Shown here: positions 14,957 through 22,711 of the stretch, one piece after another | Layout: each line of letters begins with the position of its first letter | Position numbering within the stretch: position 1 is the first letter of the stretch | From: Streptomyces boncukensis | Lineage (GTDB): Bacteria; Actinomycetota; Actinomycetes; Streptomycetales; Streptomycetaceae | Reading direction: 5' to 3' | DNA: 32,761 nucleotides | NCBI RefSeq assembly: GCF_011045075.1 | Contig: NZ_JAAKZZ010000021.1 | Coordinates: 1 to 32,761 of the forward strand | The notes under the pieces: model-generated | Databases searched by the model: none | Told to the model about the DNA's origin: nothing | What the model saw: the letters and a program-made list of their open reading frames with translations, nothing else | Made by a program: the position numbers and the translations under genes

Positions 14957-15433
14957 CTAATCCCTCTCGCCCAGCGTGATGTGCCGCGCGGTGAGGCGGG
15001 CCAGAACCACGTCCAGGCCGCCGGCGAGGAGATACGCGGTGACCGTGCCGAGGCCGGTCAGGGGCCACGCCGCGAAGCCGGGGACACGGGACAGTCCGTA
15101 TGCCGCCGTCACGGCGACGGCCACCGAGAGCACGTCGATAATGCCGCCGAGAGTCGTCTCCTGCTCGCCCTCTGCCAGACCGGCGCGCCGGAAGACGACC
15201 AGAAAGACCAATCCGACCAGCAGGAAAGCAAGAGCGGAACCCAGTGCGAAGCCGACCGTCTCCTCGGCGGTCGCCGTACCCCGGGCACCGGTGGCAAGCC
15301 CGTAGGCCGCCGTGATCGAGATCGAGAAACCGTACGCGGTCGCGTTGTCCCGCAGCGCTGTGCGTACGCCGCGGCCGTAGATGCCGAGCATGCCGGGCAC
15401 GTGGCCCTGCTCTGCCGCCCGTTCTTCAGACAC
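14957..15433 (-). CDS. Small integral membrane protein of unknown function
   Basis: A 158-residue protein that I do not recognise. It has about 15-20 hydrophilic N-terminal residues and then four likely membrane segments: GFSISITAAYGLATG, TVGFALGSALAFLLVGLVFL, IIDVLSVAVAVTAAYGLS and LTGLGTVTAYLLAGGLDVVL. Short charged loops (FRRAGLAEGEQE) separate them, and a basic end (ARLTARHITLGERD) closes it. The start is GTG 15433 with AAAGGA nine bases upstream. It lies between the convergent epimerase gene and a region with a decayed DNA ligase fragment. There is no operon partner, so no role is proposed. Confidence 0.75.
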   Translation of the reverse strand: MSEERAAEQGHVPGMLGIYGRGVRTALRDNATAYGFSISITAAYGLATGARGTATAEETVGFALGSALAFLLVGLVFLVVFRRAGLAEGEQETTLGGIIDVLSVAVAVTAAYGLSRVPGFAAWPLTGLGTVTAYLLAGGLDVVLARLTARHITLGERD

Positions 15434-15617
15434 GGACAGATCCTTTCATTCTGGCCCCTACGGGAACGGCAGGCGGAATCCACCCGTCACGGCTCTCGCG
15501 TCCAGCCCGGCACGACCGCGCAACCGGTCGACGACCGGCGACCATGGGCCAGCCGTGCCGCATCGTCGAACGCAGTGGCGAACCGCGGGGCGAGCGGCAC
15601 CGGAGCAGAGGTGAGCC
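15434..15617. other. Intergenic stretch without a recognisable gene
   Basis: Between the membrane protein and the DNA ligase fragment no reading frame shows recognisable protein sequence. The first bases contain the membrane protein's ribosome site. The remainder is probably decayed sequence joined to the ligase remnant that follows; together the two make a 385-base span without an intact gene. Confidence 0.5.
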
Positions 15618-15825
15618 CTGCTGGTCGGTTGCCACGACGGCGGCGACCTGGGCTACGCGGGCGAGGTCGGCACCGGCTACGGCGAGGAGACCCTGGACTG
15701 GCTCGGCGACAAGCTCGACAGGCCGGCCCGGTCACGCTCGCTGTTCGCCGAGTTCGGCTTCACCGAGTGGACAGGGGCCGGCAGCGACTCGGCGAAGACG
15801 GCCGCTGCGCGCCTGCCGTCAGGAC
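15618..15825 (+). pseudogene. Decayed C-terminal fragment of an ATP-dependent DNA ligase
   Basis: The frame starting at 15618 reads LLVGCHDGGDLGYAGEVGTG then YGEETLDWLGDKLD, which matches the OB-fold domain of LigD/LigC-type ligases (VG-x2-DGG-LRYAGKVGTG). About 45 bases later the same frame gives AEFGFTEWT, the ligase C-terminal signature, and the next frame gives EDGRC where DGRLRHP is expected. So there is an internal deletion and a frameshift. A TGA lies just upstream and the nucleotidyltransferase domain is absent. It cannot be functional. Confidence 0.7.
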
Positions 15826-17631
15826 TCCGGTCGGCTACCGCGGCCCCGCAGATGCTCGGCGGCCTCGGCAAGCCGCTGCCGGGCCCCGCGGACCGCGATA
15901 CCGGTCTTCTCCGGGTCGTGCAGCGCCGCCTTGGCGCCCTTCTTGGCGTGCTCGCTCTTGATGTGCGGTGGCATGGGCGGGATCTGCGGATCGGTCTTGA
16001 ACTCCAGTATGACGGGCCGGTCGCTGGCCAGCGCCTCCTCCCAGGCCGCCCCGACCCGGCGGGGTTCCTCGCAGCGGATGCCCGTCAGCCCCAGCAGCTC
16101 GGCGTACTTCGCGTACGGCACATCGGGGATGTCCTGGGAGCCGGGGAACTTCGGGTCGAGCCATGGCGCGTTGCTCCCAGGTGACCTGGTTGAGGTCCTG
16201 GTTGTTGAAGATGCAGAAGACGAACGGCGCACCGCCGGCGAGCCGGTCCCAGTAGCGCTTGACGGTGATCATCTCGTTCATGCCGTTCATCTGGAACGCG
16301 CCATCCCCGACGAAGGCGATGACCGGGCGCTCCGGATGGGCGAACCGGGCAGCGATCGCGTAGGGCGTGGCGGGTCCCATGGTGGCCAGCGTGCCGGACA
16401 GCGAGGCGTCCATGCCGTGGCGCAGCCTGAGGTGCCGGGCCCACCAGTTGGTACCCGATCCCGAGTCCGCCGTGATGATGCTGCCGTCGGGCAGGCGCTC
16501 CGACAACTCCTGCGCCACGGCCTGCGGGTTGACCATCCCGCCGAAGCTCTGTCCGGCCCGCTTGGCCAGAACCGTGTTCCACTCGGCCACGTTCTTCTCG
16601 ATCGTCTCCCGCCAGGCTCGATCCTCCTTCCGCCGCAGCAGGGGGATGAGCGCCTTCAGCGTTTCCTCGGCATCCCCGACGAGGTGGGCTTCCATCGGGT
16701 AGCGGATGCCGATCATGCGGCCGTCGATGTCGATCTCCACGCCCCGGGCCTGCCCCTCGTCGGGCAGCCACTCCGCGTAGGGGAAGCTTGTACCCACCAT
16801 GAGCAGGGTGTCGCAGCCCCGGATCATCTCATCGCTGGGCCTGCTCCCGAGGAGGCCCAGGGGGCCCGTGACAAAGGGCAGGTCGTCGGGGAGCACCGCG
16901 CGCCCGAGGAGCGCCTTGGCGACGCCCGCGCCGAGCAGCTCGGCGGCCTCGACGACCTCGGCTCCGGCTGATGCAGCGCCCTGCCCGATGATCATGGCCA
17001 CCCTGCTGCCGGCGTTGAGCACCTCGGCCGCTCGGTGCAGCTCCCCCTCATCCGGCAGGATCCGCGGCCGGCTCCAGCCGACGCTGGAGAAGACGGCCCC
17101 GTGCTCCTTGGGCGGTGAAGGCTGGGCGCTCAGCTCCTGGATGTCCTCCGGGATGATGACGGTCGCGACCGAGCGGGTGGTCAGCGCCGTCTTGAACGCC
17201 CGGTCGATGACGTGCCGCGCCTGCGCCGGGTGGACGACCATCTGGCAGAACTCGGACACATCCGTAAACAGCTGTTCGAGGGCGACCTCCTGCTGGTAGT
17301 GCGAGCCCAGGCACAGCCGTTTCTGCTGGCCGGCGATGGCGACGACCGGCTGATGGTCCAGTTTCGCGTCGTACAGGCCATGCAACAGATGGATCGCGCC
17401 GGGCCCGGATGTGGCTACGCAGCAACCGACCTGTCCCGTGAACTTCGCGTGTCCGCACGCCATGAACGCGGCCATCTCCTCGTGCCGCGTCTGAATGAAT
17501 TCCGGGTCACCCGCAGCCCGGTCGAAAGCCCCGAGCAACCCGTTCATGCCGTCACCCGGATAGCCGTAAACGCGCTGGACTCCCCAGGCCGATAGCCGTC
17601 CCAGAACGAAATCGGCAACCTGCGTCGCCAT
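15819..17631 (-). pseudogene. ThDP-dependent pyruvate oxidase/acetolactate synthase-like enzyme, frameshifted
   Basis: A thiamine-diphosphate enzyme of the pyruvate dehydrogenase (quinone)/pyruvate oxidase type, about 604 codons when repaired. The Pyr domain has VYGYPGDGMNGLLGAFD and the catalytic Glu51 in TRHEEMAAFMA; a central domain follows; the PP domain has FVGDGAFQMNGMNEM and FNNQDLNQVTWEQRAM for Mg-ThDP. At about 16155-16165 the frame shifts: after EQRAMA the original frame gives unrelated Arg-rich sequence, while the neighbouring frame continues as DPKFPGSQDIPDVPYAKYAE to a normal end. Either a natural frameshift removes the last 110 residues or there is a sequencing error. Start ATG 17631 has GGAGGGAG upstream within a 19-base duplication. 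Confidence 0.82.
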
Positions 17632-17669
17632 CGTCGTCTCCCTCCACGCGCGTCGTCTCGCTCCACGCG
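17632..17669. repeat. 19-bp tandem duplication containing the ribosome site of the ThDP gene
   Basis: CGTCGTCTCCCTCCACGCG (17632-17650) is followed immediately by CGTCGTCTCGCTCCACGCG (17651-17669), differing at one base. Read on the minus strand, the copy next to the ATG holds GGAGGGAG; the outer copy holds the weaker GGAGCGAG. Confidence 0.85.
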
Positions 17670-17718
17670 CCAGCCGCGCCTCCGAGTGCTCCGGAAACGC
17701 GGTATCAAACACCCGCCC

Positions 17719-18360
17719 TCAGCCCAGCACGTCGGCCGCCACCCTGAGGTCGGACACCAGGCCCGCGTACACCTCATCGCGGTTCTCGCCGGCGCGCAGG
17801 ACGGCCGAGGGGTGGATCGTCGGGACGACCACGCCGGTCTCCAGCCCGCCCGGGGCCTCCAGCACCGTGCCGCGCTCCTTCGTCACCCGGAAGGCGGAGC
17901 CGAACAGGGCCTTGCCCGCCGTGGCGCCCAGTGTCACGACCACCTCGGGGGAAACGGCCCGGAGTTCGGCCTCCAGCCACGGTTTGCAGGCGGTCAGCTC
18001 GCGCAGGCTGGGCGACTTGTGGATGCGCTGCTTGCCGTGACCTTCCCTGGCGAACTTGAAGTGTTTCACCGCGTTGGTCACGTACGCCTGGTCCCGGTCG
18101 ACGCCGGCCTCCTCGCAGGCGCGCAGCAGCATCCCGCCGGCGGGCCCCGCGAAGGGCTCCCCCTTGCGGTCCTCCTGGTCGCCGGGCTGCTCGCCCAGCA
18201 GGACGGCCCGGGAGGACGCCGGGCCCGCGCCGAACACGGTCTGTGTGGCCTCGCGGAACAGCGGGCAGCCCGCACAGTCCGCGGCGGCTTCGCGCAGCTC
18301 TTCGATCCCGGCGGCCTCGGGTACGAAAGGCGCGGCATCGTATGCCTCGGGCCGGCTCAC
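17719..18360 (-). CDS. udgX: UdgX-type uracil-DNA glycosylase
   Basis: A 213-residue Fe-S uracil-DNA glycosylase of the UdgX group, which stays covalently attached to DNA at excised uracil. Motif A is GEQPGDQEDRKGEPFAGPAG (residues 56-75). The UdgX-specific loop reads KQRIHKSP (110-117), with H114 at the position of the crosslinking His; the usual form is KRRIH. Motif B is HPSAVLR near 188. C29 and C32 (CAGC) and C125 are likely cluster ligands, and H100 in NAVKHFKF occupies the place where family 4 enzymes have Cys. GTG 18360 is taken as start, but the frame continues upstream to 18484 with protein-like sequence (FVSAESSGWRPPRGFDV) and no ATG or GTG. It is divergent from a FUSC-like gene. 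Confidence 0.88.
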   Translation of the reverse strand: MSRPEAYDAAPFVPEAAGIEELREAAADCAGCPLFREATQTVFGAGPASSRAVLLGEQPGDQEDRKGEPFAGPAGGMLLRACEEAGVDRDQAYVTNAVKHFKFAREGHGKQRIHKSPSLRELTACKPWLEAELRAVSPEVVVTLGATAGKALFGSAFRVTKERGTVLEAPGGLETGVVVPTIHPSAVLRAGENRDEVYAGLVSDLRVAADVLG

Positions 18361-18541
18361 GTCGAACCCCCGGGGCGGCCGCCAACCGGACGACTCGGCA
18401 CTGACGAAACCCTCGGCTGCGTCTTCATTCGCCTCATCCTGTCCTGATTTTCTTCTTCGTGAACGTGTTCTGGTCGACTTCAGTCAGCTGGGTACCCCTC
18501 TCCACGCGGACGACGCCAGGTCTCCGGGGAGTGGAGCTGCT

Positions 18542-19654
18542 GTGGTAAACCCCGTAACGAGATCGCGGCAACGGCTGCAGCGGGCCCGTGACTATGCCGG
18601 GCACGAACGCGACATCGCGCTGCTGCTGGTGAAGAGCGCCCTGGCCGGGGTGCTCGGATGGGCGCTGGCGCACTACGTGATCGGCTCGCCACAACCCACG
18701 TACGCGCCGTTCGTCGCTCTCCTCGTCGTGCAGTTCACGGTGTACCGATCCCTGCTGCACGCCGGGCAGTACGTGGCGGCACTCGTCGCCGGAGTGCTGG
18801 CGGCCGGGGCCGCGAATCCACTGCTCGGGGAGAACCTCGCCGGTTTCGCGGCCATGCTCGTCGTCGGGCTGCTCGTGGGGCGCTGGCGGCATCTCGGCGT
18901 GATGGGGGGCCAGGCTCCCGTCGCCGGAGTCTTCGCCTACCAGGCCCTGATGGGCGGCACGGACGGGAGAATGCTGTGGCACATCGTCTCCATGGTCCTG
19001 CTCGGCGCCGCCGTCGGCCTGGCCGTGAATCTGTTGCTGCTGCCTCCGATGCGATATGCCACGGCGGACCGGGGCATCGAACAGTTGTCTACGGCTGTTT
19101 CCCGGCTGCTGGATGACATGGCTGCCGGTCTGCGGGACGGCGAGAATGCGGATTCCGGCGACTGGCTGCATCGGGCACGCAGCTTGGACAGCAGTGTCAG
19201 CAAGGCGCGCACGGCGGTGGAGCACGGTGCGGAAAGCGTCAGCTACAACCCGCGTCGCCTCTTTTGCAGGAATCTCCCGGCGACCTTCTTCGGCTACCGC
19301 ACCATGGTCGAATCGCTGGCCCGTGTCGTGGAACAGGTGCGGAGCATGGCCGTGGTCCTGGACGCCCGCCTCGCGGAGGACCCGGCGGGTGACCGGGTAT
19401 TCCTGGAAGGCTATGCCGACGTGCTGTCCTCGGCGGCTGACGGCGTACGGTACACCGGCGGCGCCGGGAGGGAATCCCATGAAGAACTGCACCGCGTGGT
19501 GGACCGCTGCACCGAGCGCTGCCACGATCTGGAGCTCCACGCCGGCAACGGGGCCTGGCCCTCCCTCGGCGCGCTGCTGACCGACGCCTGCCGCTTGGCC
19601 GAGGAGCTGCGCCGGGCCCACCGGAGCGGGGCCGTGCGCCCCGACACGCCGTGA
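18542..19654 (+). CDS. FUSC-like (aromatic acid exporter family) membrane protein
   Basis: A 370-residue protein with about six membrane segments in residues 20-165 (among them LLLVKSALAGVLGWALAHYV, APFVALLVVQFTVY, GQYVAALVAGVLAAGAA, AGFAAMLVVGLLVG and IVSMVLLGAAVGLAVNLLLL), then a long, mostly helical cytoplasmic part. This half-size layout fits the FUSC/ArAE family (aromatic acid efflux or related transport). The start is GTG 18542, with GGGGAGTGGAG roughly nine bases upstream. It is divergent from udgX across 181 bases and convergent on the alcohol dehydrogenase. Substrate is unknown. A conserved but uncharacterised FUSC subgroup of actinomycetes is the likeliest home. Confidence 0.8.
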   Translation: MVNPVTRSRQRLQRARDYAGHERDIALLLVKSALAGVLGWALAHYVIGSPQPTYAPFVALLVVQFTVYRSLLHAGQYVAALVAGVLAAGAANPLLGENLAGFAAMLVVGLLVGRWRHLGVMGGQAPVAGVFAYQALMGGTDGRMLWHIVSMVLLGAAVGLAVNLLLLPPMRYATADRGIEQLSTAVSRLLDDMAAGLRDGENADSGDWLHRARSLDSSVSKARTAVEHGAESVSYNPRRLFCRNLPATFFGYRTMVESLARVVEQVRSMAVVLDARLAEDPAGDRVFLEGYADVLSSAADGVRYTGGAGRESHEELHRVVDRCTERCHDLELHAGNGAWPSLGALLTDACRLAEELRRAHRSGAVRPDTP

Positions 19655-19758
19655 GCGGCGCCCCGTTCGGGATATTCCCCGTTTCTGCTCCAAGGCCGCC
19701 GTACGAGGAGGACCGCCACCAGCTACTGGGGAGGGGGGCAGATCAAGCCGCCGAAGGG

Positions 19759-20961
19759 TCAGCAGAGTCGGCCATGGGGCCGGAAGACGACCTTGACGGT
19801 GCCGTTCGCCTTTTCCTGGAATGTCGCGTAAGCCTGCGGGGCCTCGGACAGCGGGACATGGTGCGTGGCGAAGTCGTCCACGCCCAGGGGGTCCTGGTCC
19901 GTCAGCAGCGGGAGGATGCCGGGGACCCATCGGCGGACGTTGGCCTGGCCCATGCGGAGCTGGACCTGCTTGTCGAAGAGCGACAGCATGGGCAGCGGGT
20001 CCTTCGTGCCGCCGTAGACGCCGCTGACCGAGATGGTGCCGCCGCGGCGGACCATGTCGACGGCCAGGTGCAGCGCGGCCAGCCGGTCGACGCCCGCGCG
20101 GGTCATGGCCTTCTCCGCGAGCTTCGGCGGCAGCAGGCCCGTCATCTCGTGGAGCACTTCGACGCCGGGGCTGCCGTGGGCTTCCATGCCGACGGCGTCG
20201 ACGACGGACTCGGGGCCGCGGCCGGACGTCAGGGCGCGCACGGCCTCGACGGGGGCGTCCACCACGGCCAGGTCGACGACCTCCGCGCCCTGGGCACGGG
20301 TCCGTGCCACGCGTTCGGGCACGATGTCCAGGCCAATGACCCGAAGGCCCTGGTGGAGCGCGACACGGCAGGCCATCTCGCCGATCGGGCCGAGCCCCAG
20401 TACGGTCAGGGTGCCGCCCGCGGGTACGTCGGCGTACGCGACGGCCTGCCAGGCGGTGGGCAGCACGTCGGAGAGGAAGAGGAACCGGTCGTCCGGCGGC
20501 CCGTGGGGGACCTTCACGGGGCCGTAGTGCGCCTGGGGCACCCGCAGATACTCGGCCTGCGCCCCAGGGACGCCGCCGTAGAGCTTCGTATAGCCGAAGA
20601 GGGCGGCGCCGGTGCCGTACTCGTGGACCTGCGTCGTCTCGCACTGGGTCTGCAGGTTCCGCTTGCACATGAAACACGAGCCGCACGCGATCTGGAACGG
20701 GATGACGACCCGGTCGCCCGGCGCGAGCCCGTCCACCGCGCTGCCGGTCTCCTCGACGACGCCCACCGGCTCGTGCCCCAGGATGTCACCGGCCTCCATG
20801 AAGGGCGCAAGCGGCTCGTACAGGTGCAGGTCGGAGCCGCACAGCCCGCTCGACGTGACCCGTACGACGGCGTCCTGCGGCTCCCGAATCACCGGGTCTG
20901 CAACGTCCTCGACCCGTACGTCCCGCCTGCCGTGCCAGACACACGCCCGCATCAGCGTCAC
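19759..20961 (-). CDS. Zinc-dependent alcohol dehydrogenase (formaldehyde dehydrogenase-like)
   Basis: A 400-residue medium-chain dehydrogenase. The catalytic zinc ligands are C41 in GLCGSDLHLYE and H63-E64 in GHEPVGVVEE. The structural zinc site is C93-x2-C96-x2-C99-x7-C107. The nucleotide fold has VLGLGPIGEMACRVA near residue 190. The insert around 270-300 is typical of the glutathione-independent formaldehyde dehydrogenase-like group. The start is taken as GTG 20961, which overlaps the stop of the upstream SDR (GTGA); an ATG three codons in (20952) is possible. The coupling suggests that the two oxidoreductases act together, perhaps in aldehyde or alcohol stress metabolism, but the substrate cannot be told. 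Confidence 0.87.
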   Translation of the reverse strand: MTLMRACVWHGRRDVRVEDVADPVIREPQDAVVRVTSSGLCGSDLHLYEPLAPFMEAGDILGHEPVGVVEETGSAVDGLAPGDRVVIPFQIACGSCFMCKRNLQTQCETTQVHEYGTGAALFGYTKLYGGVPGAQAEYLRVPQAHYGPVKVPHGPPDDRFLFLSDVLPTAWQAVAYADVPAGGTLTVLGLGPIGEMACRVALHQGLRVIGLDIVPERVARTRAQGAEVVDLAVVDAPVEAVRALTSGRGPESVVDAVGMEAHGSPGVEVLHEMTGLLPPKLAEKAMTRAGVDRLAALHLAVDMVRRGGTISVSGVYGGTKDPLPMLSLFDKQVQLRMGQANVRRWVPGILPLLTDQDPLGVDDFATHHVPLSEAPQAYATFQEKANGTVKVVFRPHGRLC

Positions 20962-21773
20962 CGCCCGGCGGAGTCACGCGCGTCGGGCCGCCAGGCGTCG
21001 CTCTCCAGGTGGGAGCCGGCCTGTGGGCCCATGCGGAGCATGCCGCCGTCCACGGCCCACGAGCCGCCCGTGACATAACCGGAGCCGGCGTCGGCGTCGG
21101 CTAGATACGCGATCACGGCGGCGACCTCATGTGCGTGGCCGGTCCGCCCGAGCGGGATGCCGGGACGCTCCTCGGAGTGCGGGTCGACGTCGCCCTGCCC
21201 CGTCATCGGGGTCGAAATCTCCCCGGGCGCGACGGCGTTGACGCGGATCCCGTGCTCGGCCAGCTCAAGGGCCATCACCTGGGTGAGCAGCCCGAGCCCG
21301 CCCTTGGCCGCGCAGTACGAGGCCGCACCGACGCGCGGCTGATGCTCGTGGACGCTCGTGACGTTGACGATGCAGCCGCCCCTGCCCTGCTCGATCATCA
21401 GCTGCGCGGCCCGCTGCCCGCACAGAAAGGGGCCCATGAGGTCGATGTCGATGACGGTACGCAGCTGTTCGAGCCCGATGTCGGTGTACGGCGTACCGCT
21501 CGGCCCCGTGCCGGCGTTGTTGACCAGCACGTCGAGGCCGTCCAGCTGGTCGGCGAACGCGTCGATGACGTCCGCCGCCTCGGGCAACCGCGTCAGGTCC
21601 AGGTGAGCGACGGCCACCCGGCGGCCCTGTGCCCGGACCTCCTCGGCCGCCTCCTCGGCGCCCGCCCTGTCGCTGTTCCAGGTGATGCCGATGTCCATGC
21701 CCCGCTCGGCCAGGCGCACGGCGGTCGTGCGCCCGATGCCGGAGTCGGAGCCGGTGATCACTGCGGTGGGCAT
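20958..21773 (-). CDS. Short-chain dehydrogenase/reductase (glucose 1-dehydrogenase-like)
   Basis: A 271-residue classical SDR. It has VITGSDSGIGRTTAVRLAER for NAD(P) at the N-terminus, NNAGTGPSGTPY near residue 85, the catalytic Ser in VNVTSVHEHQ and the SYCAAKGGLGLL Tyr-Lys pair. The C-terminal region GYVTGGSWAVDGGMLRMG is usual for glucose 1-dehydrogenase-like and 3-oxoacyl reductase-like SDRs. ATG 21773 is supported by GGGAGG six bases upstream. Its stop overlaps the start of the alcohol dehydrogenase gene, forming a two-gene operon. The region upstream is full of broken genes, so this is the first intact gene on that side. Substrate is not predictable. Confidence 0.88.
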   Translation of the reverse strand: MPTAVITGSDSGIGRTTAVRLAERGMDIGITWNSDRAGAEEAAEEVRAQGRRVAVAHLDLTRLPEAADVIDAFADQLDGLDVLVNNAGTGPSGTPYTDIGLEQLRTVIDIDLMGPFLCGQRAAQLMIEQGRGGCIVNVTSVHEHQPRVGAASYCAAKGGLGLLTQVMALELAEHGIRVNAVAPGEISTPMTGQGDVDPHSEERPGIPLGRTGHAHEVAAVIAYLADADAGSGYVTGGSWAVDGGMLRMGPQAGSHLESDAWRPDARDSAGR

Positions 21774-21848
21774 ATGGGCCTCCCGGGGTTGCGCACGAGG
21801 CTCTGGGTTCGCCGGGTAACACTCGGGGGCCGGGATGAAACCTGCCCC

Positions 21849-21931
21849 TCAGCGCTTGCCCTTCTTCTTCGCGTGCTTCACGTCCGGCTTCTTGCGGGAC
21901 TGCGCTGCCTTCCCGGGGCTCTCGGGCTGCC
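21849..21931 (-). pseudogene. Possible 3' end of a gene for a Lys/Arg-rich protein
   Basis: The minus strand reads ESPGKAAQSRKKPDVKHAKK then KGKR and a stop. Such tails end small DNA-binding or ribosome-associated proteins. No upstream coding frame joins it, since the sequence above it belongs to a monooxygenase remnant in another frame. The source gene is not identified. Confidence 0.35.
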
Positions 21932-21954
21932 GGCATCGTCGACGAAGGCATGGG

Positions 21955-22310
21955 GCAGGTTGCCACGGAGTTGGCGCCTTCGCCGTTCGGCGCCCGGAGG
22001 CGGGCGGCATCGCCGAGCAGGGTCACCCCAGGCACGCGGTCCCAGCGGTCCCGGCCGGCAGGGTGAAGAGGGGGCGCAGGGCAGGCGGGTGTTGCGGTCG
22101 GCGATCAGGGCGGTGAGCGCCACGCTGCAGACGCCGAAGTACTCCGGAGCGGCCTTCGAGAGCAGCGGTCGTACGCGCGACCAGGCTCCGTCGGCGCCGA
22201 CGAGCAGGTCCGCGACGGCGGCGGCGCTGTCGGCGAAGTCGGCCTGGTGGCGGCCGTCGCCGAGGGCCCGCACGGCGGTGACGTCGGGGTAGACCTCCTT
22301 CTCGCCGGCA
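21955..22310 (-). pseudogene. Broken FAD-dependent monooxygenase (TetX-like)
   Basis: One minus-strand frame reads EVYPDVTAVRALGDGRHQAD and then VADLLVGADGAWSRVRPLLS, the DG-motif region of TetX-type monooxygenases. Further on, a different frame gives WDRVPGVTLLGDAARL and NGEGANS, the GD motif (normally LLGDAAHLMxPxxGEGAN). The N-terminal FAD fold and the C-terminus are absent and the two blocks are out of frame, so this is a dead fragment. Confidence 0.72.
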
Positions 22311-22351
22311 TCTCAACCCTGCGCTAGAAGACCCCGGCACTCGCTGTCCCG

Positions 22352-22474
22352 CTGGTCGACCGGGCCCGGTCGGACGGGCTGCAGCTGACCAAGCGGGTGC
22401 TGGAGTCTGCCCTGGAGGGTGAGATCACCGATCATGTCGCCTAGGACAAGCACGACGTGACGGGTGGCGATGGG
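22352..22474 (+). pseudogene. Remnant of an IS256-family (mutator) transposase N-terminus
   Basis: The frame reads LVDRARSDGLQLTKRVLESA then LEGEITDHVA, a stop, DKHDVTGGDG. This is the start of IS256-family transposases, where LTKRVLE-ALEGE-TDHLGYDKHD is typical. The Tyr codon of YDKHD has become TAG, about nine residues before the LTKR block are deleted, and nothing follows after GGDG. No terminal inverted repeats were found. Confidence 0.7.
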
Positions 22475-22665
22475 TGACCTCCAGCCTCTCGGGTCCGTCC
22501 GTGGTGGCCGACATGCTCGACCCCGGGCGGGTGGTCGGTCTGGAGGCCGACCCGGAGTTGGCCGCAGTGGCGCGCACGAACCCTGACGCTGTCGCAGCGG
22601 ACGTCGACGTCCACGTGCGCTGCGCTCTCCGTGTCGGCCCCCCGGCACGGGGGGGGAGGGGCTGA
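22474..22665 (+). pseudogene. Possible remnant of an SAM-dependent methyltransferase (PCMT-like)
   Basis: A 63-codon open frame reads SSLSGPSVVADMLDPGRVVG then LEADPELAAVARTNPDAV. This resembles protein-L-isoaspartate methyltransferases, where QPxxVAxML and GxVVSVEVDPELAAxAR flank the SAM motif GTGxGY, which would be deleted here. The rest is low-complexity GC-rich sequence. The match is short and uncertain. Confidence 0.3.
22637..22656. terminator. GC hairpin downstream of the MFS gene
   Basis: CCCCCC (22638-22643), a five-base loop GGCAC, and a run of G from 22649 form a very stable hairpin about 55 bases after the MFS stop codon on the minus strand. It could end the NRPS-exporter transcript. 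Confidence 0.45.
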
Positions 22666-22711
22666 CCGTTCAGCTCCACGACGGTTCGTCCGGACGTGGG
22701 CAGCGGGCGCG

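Larger units (their letters stand above)
21774..22711. other. Gene graveyard at the edge of the NRPS region
   Basis: In 938 bases there is no intact gene, but pieces of at least three unrelated genes lie side by side on both strands: a lysine-rich tail, a TetX-like FAD monooxygenase, an IS256-family transposase and a possible methyltransferase, described separately. This pattern suggests repeated insertion and deletion at the boundary between the chromosomal genes to the left and the biosynthetic cluster to the right. Confidence 0.7.

Noticed and set aside
18461..18470. GAACGTGTTC palindrome between udgX and the FUSC-like gene as an SOS (LexA) box
   Set aside because: The actinomycete LexA site needs GAAC-N4-GTTC; here the spacer is only two bases, so the match is not adequate.
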